From the NCBI RefSeq assembly GCF_002379095.1, contig NZ_NBZV01000001.1, forward strand, positions 124,001-188,000: a DNA stretch of 64,000 bases, written 5' to 3'. Source of the DNA: Polaromonas sp. AER18D-145. GTDB taxonomy: Bacteria > Pseudomonadota > Gammaproteobacteria > Burkholderiales > Burkholderiaceae_C. The position numbers were made by a program, and so were the translations under genes. Positions 57,456-64,000 of the stretch are shown here, piece after piece (the stretch's first letter is position 1; each line of letters starts with the position of its first letter). The notes beneath the pieces were generated by a model. The model worked only from the letters and a program-made list of their open reading frames with translations, was not told where the DNA came from and made no database searches.

Positions 57456-58181
57456 TCACCATGACAATTCTGCGGGGGTCAGGCGCCGCGAAGGAACTTC
57501 AATGCTGGCAATGCGCCCGTCCGCCAGCCGGATGACGCGATCGGCCATACCGGCGATGGCGGCGTTGTGGGTGATGACAATGGCCGTGGTGCCCAGCTCC
57601 TGGTTGATGCGGGCGATGACTTCGAGCACCAGTTTGCCGGTGGCATAGTCCAGCGCGCCGGTGGGCTCGTCGCACAACAGCAACTGCGGGCGCTTGACGA
57701 TGGCTCGTGCAATGGCCACGCGCTGCTGCTCGCCGCCAGACAGCTGGGAAGGGAAGTGGTCCTGCCGGGGTGTCAGTGCCACCAGCGCCAGCGCTTCGTC
57801 CACCGGCATGGGGTTGCTGGCAATGTCGGTGACCAGTGCCACGTTCTCGCGCACGGTCAGGCTGGGAATGAGGTTGTAGAACTGGAACACGAAGCCAACG
57901 TGTTCACGCCGGTAACGCGTCAACTCCTCATCGGGCGCATCGGTCAGGCGGTGGTCCAGGAACTCCACCTCGCCGGTGCTTGGCCGGTCCAGTCCGCCCA
58001 AAATATTCAGCAGTGTGGACTTGCCACTGCCCGAGGCGCCCAGCAGCACCAGAAATTCACCCGCCCGCACCTCGAGATCCACGTCGCGCAAGGCGTGCAC
58101 GGCAGTTTCACCGCTGCCATAGGTCTTGGACAGCGACCGGATGCGCAACACCGGGACGTCCGGCTGCTGCGCCGTGGTCAT
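57456..58181 (-). CDS. ABC exporter ATPase (LolD/MacB type)
   Basis: A 241-residue ATPase with Walker [10 protein letters not shown] (residues about 52-60), signature [15 protein letters not shown], Walker [13 protein letters not shown] and H-loop ITHN. The Q-loop [12 protein letters not shown] is typical of LolD/MacB-type exporters. It lies 11 bases after the Hsp20 gene. Confidence 0.93.
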   Translation of the reverse strand: MTTAQQPDVPVLRIRSLSKTYGSGETAVHALRDVDLEVRAGEFLVLLGASGSGKSTLLNILGGLDRPSTGEVEFLDHRLTDAPDEELTRYRREHVGFVFQFYNLIPSLTVRENVALVTDIASNPMPVDEALALVALTPRQDHFPSQLSGGEQQRVAIARAIVKRPQLLLCDEPTGALDYATGKLVLEVIARINQELGTTAIVITHNAAIAGMADRVIRLADGRIASIEVPSRRLTPAELSW

Positions 58182-58192
58182 GCGTACAAGGC

Positions 58193-58621
58193 CTATTGAA
58201 CCGCTATTTTCTTGCTCGCTGCCGAGGCCTTTTTAGGCAGCTCCAGGCTCAGGACACCGTCGGCGTACTTGGCCTGTACCTTGCCGTCGTCCACGTCCTG
58301 GGCCAGGCTGAAGGTGCGCGAGATATTGCCCCAGTAGCGCTCGCTGCGCAGGACCTTGCCACCATTGCCCTTGGTCTCTTTTTCACGATTGATTTCGGCG
58401 TCAATCTGCACCACGTTGCCGTCGATGCGCACGTTGATATCTTCTTTTTTGACACCGGGGATGTCGGCCTTGACCTGGTAGGCGTCGTCCTTCTCCGAGA
58501 CATCGATGCGCATTTTGAGCGCCGGGGTCTCCGTTTCGAAAACTGCGGGGGAGAAGAAGCGGCGCATGGCCGACTCGAAGGAGTCGGTGAAGGTGGGATC
58601 CAGGACACGAAGATCGCTCAT
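58193..58621 (-). CDS. Small heat-shock protein Hsp20
   Basis: A 142-residue alpha-crystallin-domain chaperone: [36 protein letters not shown] and the domain end [11 protein letters not shown]. It is the second gene of the string BON-Hsp20-ATPase-permease-HlyD. Likely holds unfolded proteins under low-oxygen or stationary stress. AAGGAGA precedes ATG 58621. Confidence 0.92.
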   Translation of the reverse strand: MSDLRVLDPTFTDSFESAMRRFFSPAVFETETPALKMRIDVSEKDDAYQVKADIPGVKKEDINVRIDGNVVQIDAEINREKETKGNGGKVLRSERYWGNISRTFSLAQDVDDGKVQAKYADGVLSLELPKKASAASKKIAVQ

Positions 58622-58675
58622 GATTGACTCTCCTTGAATGATTGTAAAAATGATGAAAGGAATGTGCCTTCCAGG

Positions 58676-59329
58676 TCAGGCACCGACTTCGAGTTTGTCC
58701 ACGACGCGCGAAACACCGCGTGCCGAGAACGCGGCACCGACAGCCGCCTCGCGCTCCGCCAGCGAATGCACTTTTCCCCAGAGGGTGACGACGCTGCCTT
58801 CCACCTCCACGGTGATGTGTTTGGCCTCCCGCGCGGCCTGTCGCGTCAGGGCGGCAGTGATCTGGGCACCGACGTCCTTGCTGCTTGCGCGGGACTTGAT
58901 GGTGATGCGGTTGGACAGGCCGCGCACGCCGGCCAGCGGCCGCACACACTGTTCGGCGCAGGCCAGCTGGTAGCTCCAGTCGACTTCGCCGGTGAGGGTG
59001 ACCCGCCCGTTTTCGACGAGGACCTGGATCTTCTCGTCCGGCACCAGGGAGTTCAGCTGCAGGGCCGTGGCCGCTGCCTGCGCGATGTCGGAATCGCTGC
59101 GCTTGTGTTCAGCGGCCAGCCTGACGTCGAGTTCCACCGCGATGCCACGCACGCCTGCCACGCGGTGCACAGCCCGTTCCACCGCATGCTTTTCGGCATA
59201 GCTGTCGAGGTGGCCGGTCAGGGTCACCACACCGTCCCTGACCGCCACACCGATGCCGGTGGCATTGACGGCAGGATCCCACGCGAGCTCGTCAATGACG
59301 TCGGACTTGATGTGGGCATCCGTTTTCAT
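58676..59329 (-). CDS. Three-BON-domain protein
   Basis: A 217-residue protein with three BON repeats, each showing a VxLxGxV core: GVVTLTGHLDSYAEKHAVE, GRVTLTGEVDWSYQLACAE and SVVTLWGKVHSLAEREAAV. There is no signal peptide (starts MKTDAHIKSDVIDEL), so it is predicted cytoplasmic, unlike OsmY. ATG 59329 has AGGAGAG upstream. The Fnr-like box at 59417 and AATAAAT -10 fit a start near 59382. It begins the BON-Hsp20-ABC gene string. Confidence 0.9.
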   Translation of the reverse strand: MKTDAHIKSDVIDELAWDPAVNATGIGVAVRDGVVTLTGHLDSYAEKHAVERAVHRVAGVRGIAVELDVRLAAEHKRSDSDIAQAAATALQLNSLVPDEKIQVLVENGRVTLTGEVDWSYQLACAEQCVRPLAGVRGLSNRITIKSRASSKDVGAQITAALTRQAAREAKHITVEVEGSVVTLWGKVHSLAEREAAVGAAFSARGVSRVVDKLEVGA

Positions 59330-59416
59330 GGAACTCTCCTGACTGTTGAGGGGATCTGAACGCGGCGGCATGGCGCTGCCAATGCGCTCAATTTATTCTT
59401 CTTTGCGCGGCGTGCA

Positions 59417-59430
59417 TTGACATTGCTCAA
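59417..59430. promoter_or_regulatory. Fnr-like box of the BON-Hsp20-ABC string (one mismatch)
   Basis: TTGACATTGCTCAA is one base from consensus. On the minus strand, the class II start would be near 59382, with AATAAAT at the -10 position (about 59391-59397) and the BON ATG 53 bases further. Confidence 0.7.
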
Positions 59431-59456
59431 GTCGATGCGGAACCCGGCTTCCTGTC

Positions 59457-60461
59457 TCAGGGCAGCAGAACCGCGGCGCCCTGGATCTGCCCTTCGCGCA
59501 AAGCCTGCACCGCTGTGTTGGCGTCCCGCAGGGAAAAAGTTTGCACATGGGTCTGCAGCGAGATGCCGGCCACGGTCCGGAAAAAGGCTTCGCCATCTTC
59601 GCGCGTGAGGTTGGCGACCGACCGGAGTACGCGCTCACCCCAGAGCAGGCCGTAGTCAAAAGCCGGAATGGTGCTCATGTGGATGCCGGCGCAAACCACG
59701 GTTCCGCCCTTGCGTGTGGCTGTCAGCGCGGCGGGCACCAGCGCGCCGACCGGGGCAAAAATCAGCGCCGCGTCCAGCCGTGCGGGCGGTGTCTCGTCCG
59801 AACCTCCGGCCCAGGCGGCGCCCAGGCTGCGGGCGAACGCTTGCCCCGCCGTGTCGCCCGGCCGGGTGAAGGCATGGACTTCCTGTCCCTGCGCCACAGC
59901 GATCTGGCAGACGATGTGGGCTGCCGCGCCGAAACCGTACAGACCCAGCCGGCGCGGCAGGGCCTCGCCCGCCATGCGCCAGGCGCGAAAGCCGATCAGG
60001 CCGGCGCAGAGCAGCGGCGCGGCATGGGCGTCGTCGTAGCGGTCGGGTAGGGCAAAGCAGAAGCGCTCGTCTGCGGCGGCGTATTCGGCAAAGCCGCCGT
60101 CCCGGTCATAACCCGTGAATACCGGCTCGTCGCACAGGTTTTCTCGGGCCATGGCGCAGAACGGGCATTCACCGCAGGCCCTGCCCAGCCAGGGAATGCC
60201 GATGCGCTGGCCGAGCGCAAAACGCCGCGCCTGGGGACCGTTGGCGGTCACCTGCCCCACCACCTCATGCCCCGGCACCAGGTTTGCGCGCCGGGCCGGC
60301 AACTCACCGTCGATGATGTGTAAATCGGTGCGGCATACGCCACAGGCCAGCACGCGGACCACCACCTCCCAGCCAATTGCCTGCGGCACAGGTTTCGACG
60401 CGGGCTGCAGTTTTGCACTCGAGGGATCGACCGTCATCGCGAACATGGCATCGGGCAGCAT
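59457..60461 (-). CDS. Zinc-dependent alcohol dehydrogenase (AdhP/AdhA type)
   Basis: A 334-residue medium-chain zinc ADH. The catalytic-zinc block is CGVCRTDLHIIDGELP with GHEVVGQV, and the structural zinc set is CGECPFCAMARENLC. The Rossmann motif is GLYGFGAAAHIVCQIA. Start is uncertain among ATGs at 60461, 60446 and 60437 because none has a strong ribosome site. In Anr regulons of other proteobacteria adhA behaves similarly, supporting fermentation-linked alcohol oxidation or reduction. Confidence 0.88.
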   Translation of the reverse strand: MLPDAMFAMTVDPSSAKLQPASKPVPQAIGWEVVVRVLACGVCRTDLHIIDGELPARRANLVPGHEVVGQVTANGPQARRFALGQRIGIPWLGRACGECPFCAMARENLCDEPVFTGYDRDGGFAEYAAADERFCFALPDRYDDAHAAPLLCAGLIGFRAWRMAGEALPRRLGLYGFGAAAHIVCQIAVAQGQEVHAFTRPGDTAGQAFARSLGAAWAGGSDETPPARLDAALIFAPVGALVPAALTATRKGGTVVCAGIHMSTIPAFDYGLLWGERVLRSVANLTREDGEAFFRTVAGISLQTHVQTFSLRDANTAVQALREGQIQGAAVLLP

Positions 60462-60513
60462 CCGGGCATGTTACGCAGCTGGCGAGGCCGTGGGCCGGGA
60501 TTGAGGGGTTTCG

Positions 60514-60527
60514 TTGACCTTGCGCAA
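60514..60527. promoter_or_regulatory. Fnr-like box between adh and phaC (one mismatch)
   Basis: TTGACCTTGCGCAA differs from consensus in the second half-site (CGCAA). It lies in the 138-base divergent spacer. Spacing gives a start near 60562 for phaC or 60479 for the alcohol dehydrogenase; the -10 matches are weak either way. Confidence 0.55.
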
Positions 60528-60599
60528 AGGCCGGGTGACGCTGGTACGGGACGATTCTGCTTTTGACTGACTGGCCGCATAGTGGCGCCGGAATTTTTC

Positions 60600-62351
60600 A
60601 TGGCACTTTCCGATCCCCGCCCGCACGGGCACACACCGGCTCCGATGGACCTTCCGCTCAAGCTCGGGTTGGCCAGATTCACGCACGGCGTCTCCCCGGC
60701 CTCGGTCGCCGGGGCGTATGCCGACTGGTTCACGCACCTGCTGGTGTCGCCTTCCCGGCAGGCCGAATTGCTGGCCGACGCCCTGCGCAAGGGCCTGCTG
60801 TGGACGCAGTATGCGCCGCAGGCCTGGCGGGGCGACTGTGTGCGCTGCGTGGAGCCGGCCCCCCAGGACAAGCGCTTCTCGCCGCAGGAATGGAACCTGC
60901 TGCCGTTCAGCGCCATGGCCCAGGCCTTTCTGCTGCAGGACCAGTGGTGGAACGGGGCCATGACAGGCGTGCGCGGCGTTTCCCGACACCATGAAGACGT
61001 GGCAGCATTCACCACACGCCAGTGGCTGGACATGTGGTCGCCCTCGAACTTTCCGATGTCCAACCCCCAGGTGCTGAAAGAAACCCTGGCCACGGGCGGG
61101 GCCAACCTGGCCAATGGTTTTGCCAACTGGTCGCGCGACGCCATGGCGGTGCTGACGGAGGGCAAGCCACGCGGCGTGGAGGCTTTTCTCCCGGGAAAAG
61201 GGGTAGCGCTGACTCCGGGCAAGGTGGTCTTCAGCAACCGCCTGATCGAACTGATCCAGTACGAGCCGGCCACGGCCAAGGTCGATGCCGAACCGGTACT
61301 GATCGTGCCCTCGTGGATCATGAAGTACTACATCCTTGACTTGACACCGGCCGATTCGCTGGTTCGTTACCTGGTGGACCAGGGCCACAGCGTTTTCATG
61401 GTTTCCTGGAAAAATCCGGACAGCCAGGACCGGGACCTGGGGCTCGACGATTACCTGGAACTCGGGGCCATGGCCGCGCTGAAGGCGGTCGGCGAACTGC
61501 GGCCCGGCGCCGGCATTCACGCGGCGGGTTATTGCCTGGGCGGCACTCTGCTGGCCATGGCGGCTGCGGCCTTGGGCGCCCGGCCGCGCAACCCGCTGAA
61601 AACCGTGTCCCTGCTGGCCGCGCAGGTTGATTTTCACGAGCCTGGCGAGTTGGGGCTGTTCATCGACGAGAGCCAGATCGCGTTTCTGGAAGACCTGATG
61701 GCGGGAAGCGGCTATCTCGATGGCCGACAGATGGCGGGTGCCTTTGCCCTGATCAATTCCAAGGACCTGGTGTGGTCCAAACTCGTGCATGAATACCTGA
61801 TGGGCGCGCAGACACCGATGACGGCGCTGCGCGCCTGGAACGCCGACGCCACGCGCATGCCCGCGCGCATGCACAGCGAGTACCTGCGCCGGCTATACCT
61901 GCACAACGACCTGGCAGAGGGGCGCTACATGGCAGGCGGCCGCGCCATCTCGCTGGCCGACATCAAGGTGCCGCTGTTTGTGGTGGCCACCGAGCGCGAC
62001 CATGTGTCGCCATGGACCTCGGTCTACAAGATTCACCGCCTGACGCGTGCGCCTGTGAGTTTTGTGCTGACCTCGGGGGGGCACAACGTCGGCATCGTCA
62101 ATCCGCCGTCCGGCACCGCGGCCCATCCCCAGGCCAGTTACCGCGTCGCCACCCATGCGGAAGGCAAGGCGCCTGCAGATCCGCAGGCCTGGCTGCATGG
62201 TGCGCCGCCGGTCACCGGCTCCTGGTGGCCGTGCTGGCACGCCTGGCTGCATGAACAATCAACGGGGCAGACCAAGGCTGTGCCGCTTGCCGGCCTGCGT
62301 TCGGCGGGCCGGTTGTCCGCCGCACCCGGCACCTACGTTCACCAAGGGTAA
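60600..62351 (+). CDS. phaC: Polyhydroxyalkanoate synthase (class I type)
   Basis: A 583-residue PHA synthase from ATG 60600 (an upstream GTG at 60582 would add six residues). The lipase-like box is GYCLGGT with catalytic Cys312. The conserved PSWIMKYYILDLTPADSLVR and VSWKNPDSQDRDLGLDDYL flank it, and ATERDHVSPW and GGHNVGIVNPP hold the Asp and His of the triad. It polymerises hydroxyacyl-CoA on granules; the phasin gene is next (opposite strand). Confidence 0.94.
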   Translation: MALSDPRPHGHTPAPMDLPLKLGLARFTHGVSPASVAGAYADWFTHLLVSPSRQAELLADALRKGLLWTQYAPQAWRGDCVRCVEPAPQDKRFSPQEWNLLPFSAMAQAFLLQDQWWNGAMTGVRGVSRHHEDVAAFTTRQWLDMWSPSNFPMSNPQVLKETLATGGANLANGFANWSRDAMAVLTEGKPRGVEAFLPGKGVALTPGKVVFSNRLIELIQYEPATAKVDAEPVLIVPSWIMKYYILDLTPADSLVRYLVDQGHSVFMVSWKNPDSQDRDLGLDDYLELGAMAALKAVGELRPGAGIHAAGYCLGGTLLAMAAAALGARPRNPLKTVSLLAAQVDFHEPGELGLFIDESQIAFLEDLMAGSGYLDGRQMAGAFALINSKDLVWSKLVHEYLMGAQTPMTALRAWNADATRMPARMHSEYLRRLYLHNDLAEGRYMAGGRAISLADIKVPLFVVATERDHVSPWTSVYKIHRLTRAPVSFVLTSGGHNVGIVNPPSGTAAHPQASYRVATHAEGKAPADPQAWLHGAPPVTGSWWPCWHAWLHEQSTGQTKAVPLAGLRSAGRLSAAPGTYVHQG

Positions 62352-62402
62352 GGCGCGGCTTTTTGCACCCCTGTCCGAGGCACGGTCAGCGGGCGACGTG
62401 TG

Positions 62403-62888
62403 TCAGGCACGGGTTTGTGGCGCCGTGGCGGCGGGCTTTGGCGCAAAAAAGCCATTGCCCGAAGCGATCGCCACCTGAAAGCTTTCCATGGCCGATTTCA
62501 ATGCGCCGCCCTGTTCGCTGTCGAGCAGGTGGGTGGCGCTGGCCATCATTTCGACCTGCGACTGCAGCGCCGCGGCCGTGATCTGTTGCCAGTACTGGGT
62601 GGCACCCTGCAAGTCAAAACTCAGCAGATCCGACTGGATGGCCAGCAGGTCGGCCGGCTCACAGTTTCCATGCAGCTTTTGCGCCGCCGCCTGGTGACGC
62701 AGGGAAGCCTCGTGGGCCGCCTGATGCTGGATGGCCCGCATGGCTTCGCTGCCGCGCAACAGGGCGCAAGCCGCATCGGTGGCGACGGCCAGTTGCTGGC
62801 GGCCGAGGTCGGCCAGAAAGCTGGCGGGGGTGGTGCCCATACCCGTGCTTTCGCGGGACGGGACGGGGAGGGGTGTTTTTGCACGCAT
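62403..62888 (-). CDS. Phasin-family protein
   Basis: A 161-residue helical Ala/Gln-rich protein: AALQSQVEMMASATHLLDSE and GGALKSAMESFQVAIASGN match PHA-granule phasins. It would coat PHA granules made by the adjacent synthase. It is convergent with phaC and lies 32 bases downstream of the DksA-like gene. Confidence 0.8.
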   Translation of the reverse strand: MRAKTPLPVPSRESTGMGTTPASFLADLGRQQLAVATDAACALLRGSEAMRAIQHQAAHEASLRHQAAAQKLHGNCEPADLLAIQSDLLSFDLQGATQYWQQITAAALQSQVEMMASATHLLDSEQGGALKSAMESFQVAIASGNGFFAPKPAATAPQTRA

Positions 62889-62920
62889 GGGGTTCCTTTC
62901 GGGTGGGGACGGTTTCCGGT

Positions 62921-63307
62921 TCAGCGCCGCATCGCCATGGGACGCTCATGCTCATGAATGGCCTGGCATGTGGTGCACAGGGCCGCGGCGGGCCGGGCCG
63001 CGAGGCGCCGCAGATCGATCGCTTCGCCGCAGTCCAGGCAATGGCCGAAGCTCTGGTCGGCCAGGCGGCGGCGCGCCGCCAGCACTTCCTCAAGCTCAAG
63101 CACCGCGTGCCCCGCCTTGGCCTCATCGACCGTGGCCAGGGCCTGTTCCATGGCGACATCCTTGAAATCCATCACACGGTGCTGCCCGGTGCCACCGGCC
63201 TCATGGGGCTGCTCGGCGGTGGCGCGCAGGAGGGCACGCAGTTCGGTTTCGCGCTGCGCCAGAATCTGGCTGAAGCGCGGCATCAGGGTGCGGTCGTATG
63301 TTTCCAT
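62921..63307 (-). CDS. DksA/TraR-type zinc-finger protein
   Basis: A 128-residue protein with a helical N-terminus and a four-cysteine zinc finger, Cys90, 93, 111 and 114 (CLDCGEAID...LCTTCQ). ATG 63307 is preferred to 63352 by family length. A DksA-like RNA-polymerase modulator without the full acidic coiled-coil tip cannot be excluded. Divergent from the CoA ligase, with a weak Fnr-like box between. May share transcription with the phasin gene. Confidence 0.85.
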   Translation of the reverse strand: METYDRTLMPRFSQILAQRETELRALLRATAEQPHEAGGTGQHRVMDFKDVAMEQALATVDEAKAGHAVLELEEVLAARRRLADQSFGHCLDCGEAIDLRRLAARPAAALCTTCQAIHEHERPMAMRR

Positions 63308-63360
63308 GGAGAACCTTGTGCTGGCGTGACCATTCTGTGGGCCACCCGGCACCCGGGTCT

Positions 63361-63374
63361 TTGATCTGGAGCAA
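63361..63374. promoter_or_regulatory. Weak Fnr-like box between DksA-like gene and CoA ligase
   Basis: TTGATCTGGAGCAA has one mismatch (AGCAA). It lies in the 136-base divergent spacer, 70 bases before the CoA ligase ATG and 54 before the DksA-like ATG. No strong -10 was seen; listed as tentative. Confidence 0.4.
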
Positions 63375-63443
63375 CTGAGGGTGCTGCCCGGGCGCTAATC
63401 TTCCAGCATGGGGTATGTTGGAACCCCTGTTCCAAGGAAATTC

Positions 63444-64000
63444 ATGAGCGTACGCAATCTCGAGACCCTGTTCCGCCCCGCTTCTGTGGCCCTGATAGGC
63501 GCCTCCGACCGGGAGGGCAGCCTGGGTGCCGTGGTCCTGCGCAATCTCAGGGCGGACGGGTTTCAGGGGCCGGTCTGGCCGGTCAACCGCCGGCATACCC
63601 AGGTGGGTGGTGGCCCGGCCTGGCCCGATGTCGAGTCGCTGCCGCAGGCGCCGGACCTGGCCATCATCTGCACGCCGGCCGAGACGGTGCCCGACCTGAT
63701 CACCGCCCTGGGCCGCAAGGGCACGCGTGCCGCCATTGTGTTGTCGGCCGGGCTCAAGCAGGCCGCGCGCTCGGGCGGGCCCACGCTGGAGCAGGCCATG
63801 CTGGATGCGGCGCGGCCCTGGCTGCTGCGCATCCTCGGGCCCAACTGCATCGGGGCGCTGGTGCCGGGGATAGGGCTCAATGCCAGTTTTGCACCCGGCA
63901 ACGCCTTGCCCGGCAAGCTGGCCTTTGTGACGCAATCGGGCGCGCTGGCGACCGCCATGCTGGACTGGGCCAACAGCCGCGGCATCGGTTTTTCTCATTT
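63444..64000 (+). CDS. Acyl/acetate-CoA ligase (NDP-forming type), start only
   Basis: The first 185 codons of a CoA-binding-domain protein (Acs/ACD-alpha type). MSVRNLETLFRPASVALIGA and SDREGSLGAVVLRNL form the CoA-binding Rossmann start; PDLAIICTPAETVPDLI, GPNCIGALVPGIGLNASFAP and LAFVTQSGALATAMLDWA are ligase blocks. Full proteins are about 700-900 residues, often fused to a GNAT acetyltransferase; that part is outside the window. AAGGAAA precedes the ATG. It could make acetate and ATP under oxygen limitation. Confidence 0.9.
   Translation, partial: MSVRNLETLFRPASVALIGASDREGSLGAVVLRNLRADGFQGPVWPVNRRHTQVGGGPAWPDVESLPQAPDLAIICTPAETVPDLITALGRKGTRAAIVLSAGLKQAARSGGPTLEQAMLDAARPWLLRILGPNCIGALVPGIGLNASFAPGNALPGKLAFVTQSGALATAMLDWANSRGIGFSH

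Overview
The window is GC-rich, tightly packed DNA from a betaproteobacterium, most likely a Comamonadaceae member (Rhodoferax/Polaromonas/Hydrogenophaga-like). This rests on the gene set, a Burkholderia-type QueE, and short dispersed repeats of a kind I associate with that family. No rRNA, tRNA, CRISPR array, insertion sequence or prophage was recognised. Both ends cut genes: xdhB at the left, an acyl/acetate-CoA ligase at the right.

Region 1 (1-16.7 kb) is purine salvage and catabolism. xanthine dehydrogenase xdhAB (minus strand) is divergent from a LysR regulator. A nucleoside-type ABC importer follows (ATPase, two permeases, BMP-family lipoprotein), then an adenine-deaminase-type enzyme, a response regulator, a small exported protein, an orphan BMP-family binding protein translationally coupled to queE-queD (7-deazaguanine synthesis), guanine deaminase and dCTP deaminase. 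Together these would import nucleosides or bases, deaminate adenine and guanine to hypoxanthine and xanthine, and oxidise them to urate.

Region 2 (16.9-33 kb) is low-oxygen respiration and its control: two universal stress proteins, ccoI-ccoS, ccoNOQP-ccoG-ccoH (cbb3 oxidase and assembly), a phosphoribosyltransferase, a third Usp, a sensor kinase with two FixL-like PAS domains plus its NarL-type regulator, a tandem Usp, a lone receiver protein, an Fnr-type [4Fe-4S] regulator and the cbpA-cbpM chaperone pair.

Region 3 (32.8-43 kb) is sulfide/persulfide handling: a BigR/SqrR-like repressor with an AT-rich palindromic operator, a persulfide dioxygenase, an RND pump with adaptor, an SQR-like flavoprotein, a DUF2892 protein, OsmC, DUF3422 and a rhodanese.

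Region 4 (43-53 kb, minus strand) holds two operons behind Fnr-like boxes: AMP-phosphorylase-like / PRPP-synthetase-like / quinone reductase / DASS transporter / SagB-type nitroreductase; and E1alpha / E1beta / a free-standing lipoyl domain / lipoate ligase. A phosphotransferase-kinase fusion follows.

Region 5 (53-64 kb) has a flavodoxin-like protein, a BON-Hsp20-ABC exporter (ATPase, FtsX-type permease, HlyD adaptor) gene string, a zinc alcohol dehydrogenase, PHA synthase, phasin, a DksA/TraR zinc-finger protein and the start of the CoA ligase.

The main unifying signal is a set of palindromes TTGAY-N4-RTCAA, five perfect and six with one mismatch, found between genes from 17.9 to 63.4 kb, with the cognate-looking Fnr gene in their midst. 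I read regions 2, 4 and 5 as one oxygen-limitation regulon. Long open frames antisense to real genes (up to 1094 codons) were treated as GC-bias shadows.
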